Shown here piece after piece: positions 11,339-22,579 of a stretch of 64,000 bases of DNA. The translations under genes and the position numbers were made by a program. The stretch comes from Lucinisca nassula (lineage: Eukaryota > Mollusca > Bivalvia > Lucinida > Lucinidae): the NCBI GenBank assembly GCA_963580285.1, contig OY757011.1, positions 202,695,644-202,759,643 of the forward strand, read 5' to 3'. Positions within the stretch are counted from its first letter, which is position 1; each line of letters starts with the position of its first letter. Under the pieces are notes generated by a model. That model saw nothing but the letters and a program-made list of their open reading frames with translations, did not search any database and was not told where the DNA came from.

Positions 11339-11370
11339 TATACTTGTAATACAAATTCTCTTTTGATGAT

Positions 11371-11648
11371 ATTACGCAAACACGCGTATACAAATACATT
11401 GCCACCTTTATCGCCGACAAAATGAAAATTTTATGATGAAAAATTGTGATATTTTTCTTATTTCTGCTCCAAATATAGATTGTGGGCACTCGTTAGAACC
11501 GCCTCGATGAGGCGGTTCTAACGAGTGCCCATAATCTATATTTGGAGCAGAAATAAGAAAAATAAGGTATACCCCCAGAAACCCCTGTTTTACTATATAA
11601 AACTGGGGTTCAAGGGGGTCAAAATTATATAGGCGTGTTTTCGTGATG
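11371..11648. mobile_element. PAL-MITE type A
   Basis: ATTACGCAAACACGCG ... GGCGTGTTTTCGTGATG, 32 bp from the preceding copy and in opposite module order. Hairpin arms GTGGGCACTCGTTAG / CTAACGAGTGCCCAT again differ from the family form on both sides. Confidence 0.78.
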
Positions 11649-12249
11649 AATTTCATTTCTGACCGTGACAAGACACACAAGTCGACAATTCTATTTGATA
11701 TAGACTTTTAAATGCAAGGTCAGGTCTCAGTTCAATATTATGCGGAATTTCATTTTATCATATTATCATCTAGTTGGGCTAATTACATGTACATTGTATT
11801 ATATATATGTAGGAATGAAAAAATAGCAGTAAATCAGATATGATTTCTAAAATTACTAGTTAATTTCAACAACAGGAATCTAGTATTTTCCGTCGACTAA
11901 TTGCAGGTACCGTAGAAACCAATCGTTGCACAAGGTGGTATTTGTATTTTTTTTATTTATTTAGTTAGTTATATTTGGGAAAAAAGTTGGTTATACTATC
12001 TGTCACGGTCCTTGAACTGGTGTTTTGTCTAGTAAACACTTCCTTATCATCCCGTGCAACATAGAGTATTTTTTCACATCTCGAAAATGGCTTATTTTCT
12101 GATGAAAACCCGTGATGTTTTAGCTCCCCAGAGCCGAAGCTTATAGGATAGGCAGTTGTCCGTCGACGTCGTCTGACGTCAACACTTTAAAACGACATCT
12201 CTAAAACCACGAGGCCGATTCAGCTAAAATGTCATCTGTAGCTTCCTTG
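11649..12249. other. No recognisable gene
   Basis: AT-rich unique sequence. 12,050-12,125 resembles a decayed PAL-MITE type B end (TTTTTTCACATCTCG, AAAATGGC). Nothing else is supported. Confidence 0.5.
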
Positions 12250-13000
12250 GACTGGGGGCACAAACAGTTTTCAGGGTATCCAAAGACTTATAATGTAGAA
12301 AATTAAAAAAAGGCATTTACTGTCAAGTAATTCCAGATATGTTGACAAAACTTTTATAAAAATGTTTCTGGAATAAACTTTACTCAGCCATATGCTTTTA
12401 TCCCAACATTGTTCCTGATCATAAGACGATTTCGGTGGCACCAACCTGATGGTCCCCCAGGATGCGCCGGGGCTATTCCCTAACCCCCTCCACTTCATAA
12501 ATGGCCTAATATCTCGGAAACCTTACAGATCCCCGCCGTTAAACCATACGTATTCTTGTTCGTTATAATAAGACACATTCAGTGACACCAACCTAGGGGT
12601 CTGCCGGGTTGCGCAGCGTCAGACCCTACCCCTTAACTTCACAAAAGGCCATATATCTGAGGAACTGTTTAGAGCCCCGCCCTAAATCATATCTATTCTT
12701 GTTCCTTATAAGACACATTCAGTGACAGCAACCTAGGGGTCTCACACGGTGCACCGGGCCATGCCCCACCCCTTCACTTCACAAAAGGCCAAATATCTAA
12801 GAAACTGTTCAGAGCCCCACCCCTCAACCATAATATTCATATTCCTTATGATAAGACACATTCAGTGACACCAATCTGGAGGTTCCGCTTGCTGCCCCTA
12901 TCCTCCACTTCATATAAAGCCAAATATATCAGAAACCGTTCAGATCCCTACACCTAAACTATATACATTCTTGCTCCGTATGGTAAGGTTAATTCAGTCA
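12250..13000 (-). repeat. Tandem array, ~130-bp units
   Basis: Four to five degenerate units share ATAAGACACATTCAGTGACA, CCAACCTAGGGGTC and TTCACAAAAGGCC. Reverse-oriented relatives of the 8,680-10,240 array. Confidence 0.65.
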
Positions 13001-13019
13001 CACTTCGCCCCCGCGTTCT

Positions 13020-13095
13020 GCGGCGTCTGATCTGGGCCTGCACTGTTTGCCAGGGTACCCGTTTTGGGGTTTCTGGTACAAAATTGGTTAAACGG
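13020..13095. repeat. Half of the CAAACAGTG hairpin repeat
   Basis: CGCGTTCTGCGGCGTCTGAT, CTGCACTGTTTGCC and GTACAAAATTGGTTAA match the right half and flank of the full hairpin at 18,246-18,321. Confidence 0.6.
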
Positions 13096-13166
13096 TTCTA
13101 ATAAGCATCTATAATTTCAATAACGCGGATGTAACTACAGTGTAGTATCTAAATGAGGCGGTTGTG

Positions 13167-13320
13167 AGTGTTTGAGTTTCACGTCCCACCAACAGCTAAG
13201 GTCATATGGAGACGGGACCTCGGTTTAAAGACTCATCCGAAAGTCTGCAGAAGCCCGGGATCGATCCTGCGACCCCTGGTTTACAAGGCGAGTAGCGTAA
13301 CCACTGCACCACGGAGGCTT
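13167..13320 (-). mobile_element. tRNA-derived SINE (SINE-C)
   Basis: On the minus strand: GCCTCCGTGGTGCAGTGGTT (A box region), B box GGATCGATCC, then a body ending CCTTAGCTGTTGGTGGGACG. Another copy is at 31,499-31,650. Confidence 0.7.
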
Positions 13321-13756
13321 CTATGAGGCGGTTGTAGGTAGAACAACAATCTATGTCTAAATAAGGCGGCTCTTACTAGTACCCACAATTTCTGTTCTAA
13401 CTAGTACCCATAATCTATATCTACATGAGGTGGTTCTGACGATCACCCACAGTCTACAGGTATGTCTCACAGAAACATTAGGCGTCTTAGTTTCCCACGC
13501 TCTGACTCAACTCTGCAAAATATTCATTTGCAGTTTTACGGTCGCCAATATTGCACTAGACGTAGCATGAAAATACACTCCAATACAGTGTGAGGCCACC
13601 GTCGGTTATGACTAGCCTACCCAAAACGTACGGGCTGATCAGTTAAGGCTGATCAGAAAATTCCTTGTTATCATTGTTCAGGTATTCCATATCATGTCAG
13701 TACCGCAGAGTTGGTGGCGCGCGTCACATTTTGATCTAACAGTATACATGTAGCCC

Positions 13757-13975
13757 GTCACATACATAAATTTGTGTTACTTATGCTGCAAACATAGATT
13801 TTGGGTGCACGTTAGGAGACGGTTCCAAGGACCACCCACAGACTATGTTTTCAAATGAAGAAGTGAAGCAGGAATAAAGTAAATAATCCATGCATACCCT
13901 ATAATACCCCACATTTCCCTATATAAAGTTGGGTTAACAAGGGTGTTCATAGCATGGACTTGTTAACGTCGTTAC
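13757..13975. mobile_element. PAL-MITE type B, decayed
   Basis: Recognisable by CAAACATAGATTTTGGGTGC, TTTCCCTATATAAAGTTGGG and the end GGACTTGTTAACGTCG; the hairpin is largely lost. Confidence 0.6.
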
Positions 13976-14461
13976 TATACCGTTAACATATACATTCGAT
14001 ATTGACTAAGAAACCGGCGTCTGATTCAGATCAGCTGTTTGCTTATAAAGAAGATTTTTCTGAAACTTACAACAGATTAAATATGCAAATCATCCTCTAA
14101 ACTGAAAATGAACATTCCTGCTTTACCATTAGAGGGTCAATGTTCCAGTCTTAGAATTTCTGGCACTCAAAACAGTAACGCATTTTAATAACATTTTTGA
14201 AATATCAAAACTAGGTTGCATTTTTCAGAACTTCCTGAAAATACGGAGATATAAAATATCTCTCATTGCATCTACATTGAGATGCCTATGTGATAAGCCT
14301 GCGGTGATACCCTGGTGTATATTTTAGGTAAACACGAACTTCTCTAAATTCTTATTGGCACATTTTGACATCATTTTATTTCATGAAGAAACACTGATGT
14401 TCTTCAAAAAAGCGTCTATTAGATCGCCGCCTAATCAGAGCATCATTGTCACAGATTGTTC
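13976..14461. other. No recognisable gene
   Basis: Unique AT-rich sequence with frequent stops in all frames; no repeat, RNA or motif that I can support. Confidence 0.5.
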
Positions 14462-14702
14462 ATTACGACAACAGATCCAGTGATGAACATTTGTGATATT
14501 TTTCTTATTGGTGCTGAAAAACTTAGTTTGTGGGTACTCGTTAGAACCGCCTCATGGAGGCGGTTCGAACGAGTACGCACAACCTATGTCTTGGCGCAAA
14601 ACAAGAAAATGTTATATACCCCCATAAAACCCAGTTTTCTCTGTATATATTTAGGTTTAAAGGGGCATTCCGGCATTTCGTTGACTTGTTACCGTAAGGA
14701 TG
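14462..14702. mobile_element. PAL-MITE type B
   Basis: Hairpin GTGGGTACTCGTTAGAACC with CCGCCTCATGGAGGCGG at the tip; right end TTGACTTGTTACCGTAAGG. Confidence 0.7.
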
Positions 14703-14867
14703 ATCATTGCAGTAGGGCTGGAGTAGAAAGAAAAGGTTTCTTAGAGAAAGTCACGAAAATAATAGCATCCAACTAAGCCCCGAAAGAAGAGAAGAGAATC
14801 ACATACTGACAGAAATGCGAGTATAAAACACAATAAATAAATAATTAAAAAATTAAATAAATAAATA

Positions 14868-14915
<48 letters not shown>

Positions 14916-14917
14916 AA
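14868..14917. repeat. (AAAG)n microsatellite
   Basis: About 50 bases of pure GAAA repeat after ATAAATAAAT; it generates the Phe/Leu-rich open frame on the minus strand, which is not a gene. Confidence 0.95.
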
Positions 14918-15127
14918 AAACAAGATACAGTATACAAGAATTTATTGCGCATTTTTGGCCCACGTAGGATCACATAAAGAGGAACAATATAATAATGGAT
15001 AAACCAAGTAGACAATCAAGGAAAGAATTCCAAACGACAGAGGCATGCAACAAAGAACAAAAAAAAAAAAAAAAAAAAACTGGAATACCCAGTTTAAATG
15101 ATATCTGGGTGATATCATCAGGATCCT

Positions 15128-15405
15128 CATTACGGTAACACACCCGTGCGACAGTGCATTTTTTCACATCTCCAAAATGGCTACTTTTCGGACGAAAATC
15201 CGTGATATATTTCTTATTTATACTGCAAACATAGGCTGTGGGTGCTCGTTAGAACCGCCTCATCGAGGCGGTTCTAACGAGTACCCACAACCTATGTCTT
15301 GGAGTAAAAATAAGATAAATAATGTTTACCCCCGTAAACCCCAGTTTTCTCTATACAAAGTGGGGTGTAAGGGGGTGTTCATTTTACGGACTTGTTCACG
15401 TGATG
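15128..15405. mobile_element. PAL-MITE type B, well preserved
   Basis: CATTACGGTAACACACCCGTG ends left and CGGACTTGTTCACGTGATG right, with an almost perfect hairpin GTGGGTGCTCGTTAGAACCG. Best type B reference copy in the window. 15,406-15,845 is featureless. Confidence 0.82.
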
Positions 15406-15845
15406 TAAGACCTCAGCTAAATTAACACACGAAGCCCGTCCGGAGAAATGCTGTCTTCGGGGAAAGATGGCTGAAACCGTCACAAAATCACATCTATGTT
15501 TTTGAGCAGAAATATGCAAAATATCAGAATTTTATCTGCAATTTTTCATTTATTTTCAATGGGTTTTCGTAATGATTTTTCCCCATGACGAATCTCCTGT
15601 TATAATTTTGAAACTGCAATGAAACGACCTCCTCAGGACTAACAGAAGAATCATAATGATGCATATACACTACTTCAATACATGTAACAAAAACCCCGGC
15701 GGCTCATTTATCAGGAGTTGAAAATGAACGACAGGGTGATTGGAAGTGTAGAAACAGAAATATATACCCCCTCTTCCCTTATCTGCTGCTTCTTTATCTG
15801 CTGCAAAGGAGCAGTTGACAGTTTAGTGAAAATCATTAACATGAT

Positions 15846-16132
15846 TTAGCCCCGCCCATCGGGGCTTGAAGAAAAAGATGGGCTGCATGGTGCTTCCACG
15901 CAGAGCTGAAACCACCCGCACACGAGTACTGGTAAACCGCCTGGAGGATCTAAGCCTGCCCAGGCAATGCGGTGCGCGTCGGCCCGTCCATGCTTAAAAA
16001 CACTATTGGTTTGAGATGTCATTTCATCTCAATGTCGGGTAAAAGTCCCACAAAATTGGAAGCAACGTGTCCAAAATGACCTTTACAGTGTTGACGGGGG
16101 CGTTATACTTCAAATCAAACAAACAAACATTA
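15846..16132 (+). repeat. SINE-B copy
   Basis: AGCCCCGCCCATCGGGGC to CAAATCAAACAAACAAACA; clear head and (CAAA)n tail. Confidence 0.75.
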
Positions 16133-16214
16133 AACATGGTGACAAACAGTGTATATCTTGACGAGACTCTCCCCAGGACCTACAATGTTTGCTCATATTT
16201 GGGTACCTATCTAC

Positions 16215-16297
16215 ACGATTGAACTGTGTAGATGGTGGGGTGGTGGTGGTTGTGTGTGTGTGTGTGTGTGGTGGGGTGGGGGGGGGTGGGGTAACCG
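16215..16297. repeat. G/T-rich simple repeat
   Basis: GGTGG runs, then (TG)n, then a G9 tract; G-quadruplex-prone low-complexity DNA. The Pro/His-rich and Gly-rich open frames over it are not genes. Confidence 0.85.
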
Positions 16298-16666
16298 TGA
16301 AGAACATGGGGTATTCACTATTGTCTACATGAACCGGATGAAGCGGAAATGTAATTTCTCATATTTGCACACGGCGAAGACTCAAGCACAACCTACATGT
16401 ACCGTAATTACCGGCAACCAGACTGTCAAACTGCTCCTGGAGGAGGAGCAGTCTGATCAGGGTTTACACTGTTTGCCATTCCGTCTGCACTATATATGAG
16501 GACTCTTTACTGGATCGTGAAACTTTGTCAAAATTTTAGGTTGTCCGATTATTAGGAGTTTTACGGTACATGAAGAATCTTTTGTTAAAGGTCTAAAAAA
16601 AATAAAAAAATAAAAAAAACAAATGTACGTATTCGCCAGTCGTTTGCCGTGACTCTTTTCTTTTCT

Positions 16667-16770
16667 TCGCGGCCCTGTGAACGTTATTTCACTTATTTCG
16701 AGATGTGTGAAAACCGGAGTACCCGGGGAAAAGCTACTTGACTTTCCGTTGCAGCAATCGACGTTTCAGA
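16667..16770 (-). repeat. SINE-A 3' fragment
   Basis: Minus strand reads GTACTCCGGTTTTCACACAT and a tail-proximal GGGCCGC, matching the 3' body of SINE-A. 16,430-16,480 holds a short hairpin CTGCTCCTGG / GGAGGAGCAG next to CACTGTTTGCC. Confidence 0.5.
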
Positions 16771-16854
16771 TCTGATCCAAACTCAAGTCTGTAGCGTTAT
16801 TCATTTTTGAGAAAACAGAAATTGTGTGCACTAATGCGTTTCACTTTAACGTTA

Positions 16855-17054
16855 TTAACACTTATCCTTCTGTTCACGACAAGCCCTACTTTTTCAAACA
16901 GTGTAGATCCAGATCAGATGGCTTCTGATCAGGATATACACTGTTTGACATTCAGTTCGTGAATTTGTAGAAATACATAACATGAAGTAATCTGATTTGC
17001 TCAAACTTAGAAATGGGTGTGGCCAAATTAATAATTCAGCGGGATAAGGTTTAA
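16855..17054. mobile_element. piggyBac-like MITE, copy B
   Basis: TTAA at 16,855 and 17,051; ends TTAACACTTATCC / TTAAACCTTATCC; central hairpin AAACAGTGTAGATCC ... ATACACTGTTT. Opposite orientation to copy A. Confidence 0.72.
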
Positions 17055-17088
17055 TCCCGTGGACATGTGCAGCTATGCAAACAGTGTT

Positions 17089-17373
17089 ATTACGCAAACA
17101 CGCCTATACAAATACATTGTCACCTTTATCGCCGAAAAAAAAAAAAGAAAATTTTATGCTGAAAATTGTGATATTTTTCTTATTTCTGCTCAAAATTTAG
17201 ATTGTGGGCACTCGTTAGAACCGCCTCATTGAGGCGGTTCAAACGAGTACCCACAATCTATATTTCAGAGACGAAATAAGAAAAATAGGTATACCCCGAA
17301 ACCCCAGTTTTACTATATAAAAGTGGGGTTCAAGGGGGGGGGGTCAAAATTATATAGGCGTGTTTTAGTGATG
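17089..17373. mobile_element. PAL-MITE type A
   Basis: ATTACGCAAACACGCC ... GGCGTGTTTTAGTGATG with the usual hairpin; 34 bp after the TTAA MITE copy B. Confidence 0.8.
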
Positions 17374-17579
17374 TGGATCCAGATGACATGGCCAATCGTT
17401 ATCGGTTTCTGCATAGTAGTGTGCTATTTGCCATCATGTCAATGGTATTTCCTAAATCCCCCATTTAAAGAATGGATGAGTCTGAATTCATGTACATGCA
17501 TGTAAAAGTTCACTTTAGAAAGGGGGTGAACTTACGAGTGCAAAACTGTGAATGCAGTTTATTTGACGTTCCCTGAAGT

Positions 17580-17665
17580 ATGAACATCGGGTCACGAGGA
17601 AAATAAGTGAACGGGAGTCACTGAACGGGGTTCACTTATTTTCCTCGTGACCCGATATTGTTCAT
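17580..17665. repeat. Perfect ~33-bp palindrome
   Basis: Arms ATCGGGTCACGAGG ... AATAAGTGAAC and their complement, separated by about 17 bases. Able to form a stable stem-loop or cruciform. Not the same sequence as the other hairpin families. Confidence 0.85.
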
Positions 17666-17792
17666 AATTTAATATTTACATTTCCAGTGTAAAGTCTAAT
17701 GCAAACCTATATAAAACAATGTAGTTCAAGTGACGTCATACTAATCGATGGTTCTCTACGCACGTTGGTGACGTCAATGCTGTTCCGCTCTC

Positions 17793-17795
<3 letters not shown>

Positions 17796-17823
<28 letters not shown>

Positions 17824-17911
17824 GGGGGGGGGGTGGTTACTGCCCTTTCTAGATTGTTTCGCTCATACCGAGCCGATCGTTAAAACAAAAAAAAAAAAAA
17901 AAAAAAAAAAA
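17796..17911. repeat. Poly-T / poly-A inverted pair
   Basis: A T tract of about 26, then G9, a ~60-base spacer, then an A tract of about 28. Two opposing homopolymer tracts could be retroposon tails or a fold-back. 17,912-18,245 is otherwise featureless. Confidence 0.8.
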
Positions 17912-18245
17912 ATCCAGCTCGAAGGCTGAAATTGAAAGAAGATTGCAGGCAGTTACGGAAGAGCGTCGCTGACGTCATAGAGTCGCCATCGTCCGATCAT
18001 ATTGGAGGAACCATGATTTAATTTTGACGTCACTTAAAGATGATGTGACGTATGTGATTCAGACTGCATTTTTGTGTTAATACACTGAGAATGTAATTAT
18101 TTAGCCGAAATAATGACATGAACACTCGATTAACACTTTTTGTACCAAATGGAATCTACCTCAAATATATCCAGAGTCCATTTCAAAATATAGGCTTATC
18201 AGGCTGTATTTTCTTCAAAATTTAGTTGGAACATGGCTGAACTTG

Positions 18246-18321
18246 GCCTTTTGCAAACAGTGAAGGCCCGGATCAGACGCCGCGTTCTGCGGCGTCTGAT
18301 CTGGGCCTGCACTGTTTGCCA
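18246..18321. repeat. CAAACAGTG hairpin repeat, full palindrome
   Basis: CAAACAGTGAAGGCCC, GATCAGACGCCGCG, then the complement ending CACTGTTTG, followed by the shared flank GTACAAAATTGGTTAA. The same hairpin module forms the core of the TTAA MITEs. Confidence 0.8.
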
Positions 18322-18519
18322 ACTACAAGTTTGGGGGTTTCTGGTACAAAATTGGTTAATATCACACCGTTACTGGCTCTTAACGTCATGACGCCACGTC
18401 ATGACGCCTTCCGTGAAAACCCTTTGCTTTGAAATGAAATTTTTCTGCACCGTGACTTCTTCGGCAAGAAAATCCGATTCAAAGTCGTTAATCATCAGGA
18501 AAATAGGCCTATACATACC

Positions 18520-18637
18520 CACAATCTTAATTTTAGAGCAGAAATAAGAAAGATAAGGGTTAACCCCGTAAACCCGTTTTCCTATATAGAAGTGGGATTC
18601 AAGGGGGTCAACATTATATAGGCGTGTTTTCGTGATG
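18520..18637. mobile_element. PAL-MITE type A, right half only
   Basis: TACCCACAATCTTAATTTTA, then side stem and end GGCGTGTTTTCGTGATG; the left half is missing. Confidence 0.65.
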
Positions 18638-18741
18638 AGTGATAAACAGACTCTTACATGTACGTACACTTGTCAGTTCATATATAATTTATTAAACTCA
18701 CCATGCAGAAGCTCGTGTCACATAACTTTCCTATGATTTTG

Positions 18742-19003
18742 TTTGGTTTTAGGTTTAAAGTCCCTGTCAACACTATTTAGGTCATTTTGGAGACGTTGGT
18801 TTCAATTTTGTGTGAATTTTATCCGGCATTGAGATTAAATGACATCTCAAGCCCTGCCGCCTAATGAAACCAAAAGGGTTTGTTAGCACGGACGGTTCAG
18901 CTGGCACCCTTTTACCTGGGCAGGCTTAGACCTTCTAAGCCAGTACTCATTTACCAGTCTACCAGTACTCATGTGTGGTTAGTTTCAGCTCTGCGTGGAA
19001 GCA
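18742..19003 (-). repeat. SINE-B copy
   Basis: TTTAGGTTTAAAGTCCCTGTC to CTGCGTGGAAGCAT. Confidence 0.7.
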
Positions 19004-19242
19004 TTTATAATTTTTATTATTTATTTATTTTATCATATGACGTCGCGTCTAAGAGTGTAATAAAGCCATGTAATATTTTCGATAATCCACTGGTGGATTA
19101 AATATGCAAATTAGCTAGATACGTCCCGTAACGTTACATGTTCGACGTCCTTAACGACGTCGCGTTTTCTTATGGCGGAATATTGACATTTTTGTGAAAC
19201 AATCGTGAATAAAATGCGTTTTAAATGTCATATGATGAATAG

Positions 19243-19386
19243 AATCTTGCATTCGTGTTCATGTATTATTGAATTTATTAAACTCGTTGAGGAAAAAGGG
19301 TAAAATGCTCGGCAAAGCCTCGCATTTTATCCCTTTTCCTCAACTCGTTTAATAAATTCAATAATACATGAACACTCATGTAAGAT
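19243..19386. repeat. Large palindrome, ~62-bp arms
   Basis: Arms run from ATCTTGCATTCGTGTTCATG to AAAATGC, with a complement ending CATGTAAGAT; spacer about 13 bases. Likely the core of an unclassified fold-back element. 19,387-19,980 contains no recognisable gene. Confidence 0.85.
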
Positions 19387-20136
19387 CCTCTATATAATTA
19401 TCTCAAACAAATAAGCTTACCTCTGGAATAGGATTTCCAAGAAATAAATCAATTAAATTCATGAAACTCAACAAAATAAATATCCGTTGTTTTGTCAAAT
19501 AAAAGTTTAAAGTTTTCAGACTCATATTGGTGCACACAGTAATAAATACCCGTAACATTAAATATAGTTTTTCCTCTCTCAAATCACATTGTTACGGCTT
19601 CGGTGTCTGTAGACTTGTTGGTCAGGTCCAACAAATAAACGAAAGCAATTAATTACTTATTTATACCTAACGCTGAAGCGCAGTGTTGTTCAATAAAATA
19701 AATGTTCTTTTAGTATGAAACAGGAGTCTGCTGTTCTCTCAAGGTAACAAATCCTTCTTAATCCGATTTCGTCAACCAGATCTCTTGCAGAGTAAGCGGT
19801 TTGGTATAAGAAGGATAAATATTTATAACTAGATATTATCACAAAAGATGAGACCGTGTGACAGCATCCACTAGATGGGCGAACGAGGGGAACCAAATAT
19901 TTTAGACTAACGCGCCTCCGCAGAAACTGCTGTCATAGCGAGTTCATCAAATTTCTAACAAAACTAGTGTTTCAAGTGTTTTACGCACCGCACTCGTATA
20001 CGCCCATCATTGTTTCATATCCCCCAAACGGATATGCACAACTTATGTCTTGCAGCAGATAATACTCAGTTAACCCCAGTTTTATGTATACAAAATGTGG
20101 TGGGGTATGAGAGGTGTTCATCACATGGACGGAGGC

Positions 20137-20467
20137 CATTACGCAAACACGCCTATAAAAATACATTGCCACCTTTATCGCCGAATAAATGAAAATTTTA
20201 TGATGAAAAATTGTGATATTTTTCTTATTTCTGCTCAAAATATAGATTGTGGGCACTCGTTAGAACCGCCTCATCGAGGCGGTGCGGTTCTAATGGGTAC
20301 CCACAATCTATGCTCAAAATATAGATTGTGGGCACTCAATGAGTACCCACAATCTATATTTTAGAGCAGAAATAACAAAAATAAGGTATACCCCCGGAAA
20401 CCCCAGTTTTACTATATAAAAGTGGGGTTCAAGGGGGTCAAAATTATATAGGCGTGATTTCGTGATG
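20137..20467. mobile_element. PAL-MITE type A with inner duplication
   Basis: CATTACGCAAACACGCC ... GGCGTGATTTCGTGATG. The central hairpin half GCTCAAAATATAGATTGTGG occurs twice. A type B fragment (GGTGTTCATCACATGGACGG) lies immediately to the left at 20,020-20,133. Confidence 0.75.
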
Positions 20468-20825
20468 GTTATTTTATCGGAAGCATTGATACTACAAGTA
20501 GAAAGGATAAATGAGGCCTTACATAAAGCTGTTATTCTCGGCATATACCAGCCAACATCAAACAGATTCTCTAAGAATTAAAAATAGCCATCAGAAGAGG
20601 TGGCATTTTCGTGGACCCAAAGCCAAATTGGCATTCGAAAGATAATACACTCAGAGGGTGCTCGAGAAAAAAACAATGTTCAAGTACATGCTGTAATTGT
20701 ATCAGCGAGGAATTTCAAGATGTTATAAAAATATCTTTTATCAGGGTTTTCCATGACCAAATGATATTAAAAGACCTCCTTATCAACATGACGGATACAA
20801 AGTACTGATCTACTGAAAAGTATAG

Positions 20826-21104
20826 CATCACGAAGACATGCCTTTATAATTTTGACCCCCTCGAACCCCACTTTTATACAGTGAAACTGGGGTTTACAGG
20901 GGTAAACCTTATTTTTCTTATTTCTGCTCTAAAATATAGAGTGTGGGTACTCGTTAGAACCGCCTCAATGAGGCGGTTCTAGCGAGTACCCACACTCTAT
21001 ATTTTGAGCAGAAATAAGAAAATAACCACAATTTTTCATCTTAAAAATTTCAATTTTCGGCGATAAAGGTTACAATGTATTGGTATAGGTGTGTTTTCGT
21101 AATG
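20826..21104. mobile_element. PAL-MITE type A
   Basis: CATCACGAAGACATGCC ... GTGTGTTTTCGTAATG; hairpin GTGTGGGTACTCGTTAG with one unpaired change in the right arm. 20,468-20,825 is unremarkable. Confidence 0.8.
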
Positions 21105-21149
21105 GAGATTATTGCAATCGAGTGTTAGCTGTATGCGTAGTATAATTAC

Positions 21150-22035
21150 CCGCTTTTTTATCCAGGCCCCTATTCTTCTTTCAACCTTGGGTGTCCAACC
21201 CTACGAAGTACTATCAATATATCTCGACAGGTTTTGCAGTTATGGAGATCACAATCTTGCACATGACATACAATGTGCATGTATCTTCCGAACCTGGTGG
21301 ATAATTGTACCAAATACCATAACTATATCTCAAAGGGTGTAAGAGTTAAAGCGATCACAATGTTAATTGAAAGGGGTGATAACTCAAATATCATGGCACT
21401 CATCTTGCAGATGCCGCGCCTTCTTGCCAAGTATCCTCAATATATCTCAAAGTGTGCCAGAGTTAAGGCGATCGCAAATTTGTATTGTTAGATAACTCAA
21501 ATACCATGACAACCAGAATTGTGGATCCTATTTGTGACGCACCTCCTTAACTTCCAAGTACCATCAGTATATCTCAAATGGTGTTGGAGTTATTATGTCC
21601 ACAAGGATACATTTTCAGGTGCGATAACTCAAATACCACGATAGAGCTGTGGTTCTCTTCTCAACCTCTAGTACATTTGTACCAAGTACCATCAATATCT
21701 CCGCCCTCGCCCATCGGGGCTTGAAGAAATAGATGGGCTGCATGATGCTTCCACGCAGAGCTGAAACCGACCCGCACACGAGTACTGGTAAACCACTTAC
21801 TGGATCTAAACCTGCCCATGCTTATAAACCCTATTTGTTTCATTGGACGACAGGGCTTGAGATGTCATTTCATCTCAATGTCGGATAAAAGTCCAGCAAC
21901 GTCTCCAAAATGACCTTATATAGTGTTTACGGGAACGCTAAACCTCAAATCAAACAAACCATCAATATATCTTAAGGAATATTGGAGTTATGCCGATTTA
22001 AAGCTTGTGTCTACGGACGAACGAACGGACTGACA
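21150..22035 (+). repeat. Core-repeat array, split by SINE-B
   Basis: Units share CAAGTACCATCAATATATCTC, GGAGTTA and GATAACTCAAATA; the end has ACGGACGAACGAACGGAC. A SINE-B copy is inserted at about 21,700-21,960. Confidence 0.6.
21700..21960 (+). repeat. SINE-B copy inside an array
   Basis: CGCCCATCGGGGCTTG to CCTCAAATCAAACAAAC; flanked on both sides by ATCAATAT(AT)CTC-type array sequence, so a clean insertion. Confidence 0.7.
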
Positions 22036-22305
22036 GATGCGCTGCATGATGCTTTCACGCAGAGCTGGAATCGATCGCACACGAGTACTGGTAAACCGCT
22101 TAGAGGATCTAAGCCTGCACAGGCAAAGTAGTGCGAGTCGGACCGCCCAATCTTATAAACCCTATTCGTTTCATTGGGTGACAGGGCTTGAGATGTCATT
22201 TCATCACAATGTCGGGTAAACGTCCTACAAAATTGGAAGCAACGTCTCCAAAATGACCTATACAGTGTTGACGGCGATGTTAATTCTCATTCAAACATAC
22301 AACCA
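22033..22305 (+). repeat. SINE-B copy
   Basis: Begins ACAGATGCGCTGCATGATGC and ends TTAATTCTCATTCAAACATAC; directly follows the array end. Confidence 0.68.
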
Positions 22306-22579
22306 AGACAGAAGACGCCAGGTCAATCCAAGGCCATTGTTAAAAGACAGGTAGGGGTATGTAATAGATTAGCCATAGCATGTCGGGCGCCCTAAACCTT
22401 CAGCATGCAGCTGCTGTAGCATCCCTGGTAGTAGAGGTTTCCTAAATAGATGCATTGGGCGGGTTCGAGCAATTCTAACTAAAACACTTGAAATTATTGA
22501 TGTGTGTGCCAACTACACTAGTATGTTTTTTTTTTTTTAAGTTTAATTATTACATACGCGGGCATACCTGTAGAAACTA

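Noticed and set aside
14741..14923. Phe/Leu/Ser-rich 60-codon frame resembling a membrane peptide
   Set aside because: It is the translation of the (AAAG)n microsatellite and flanking AT-rich sequence.
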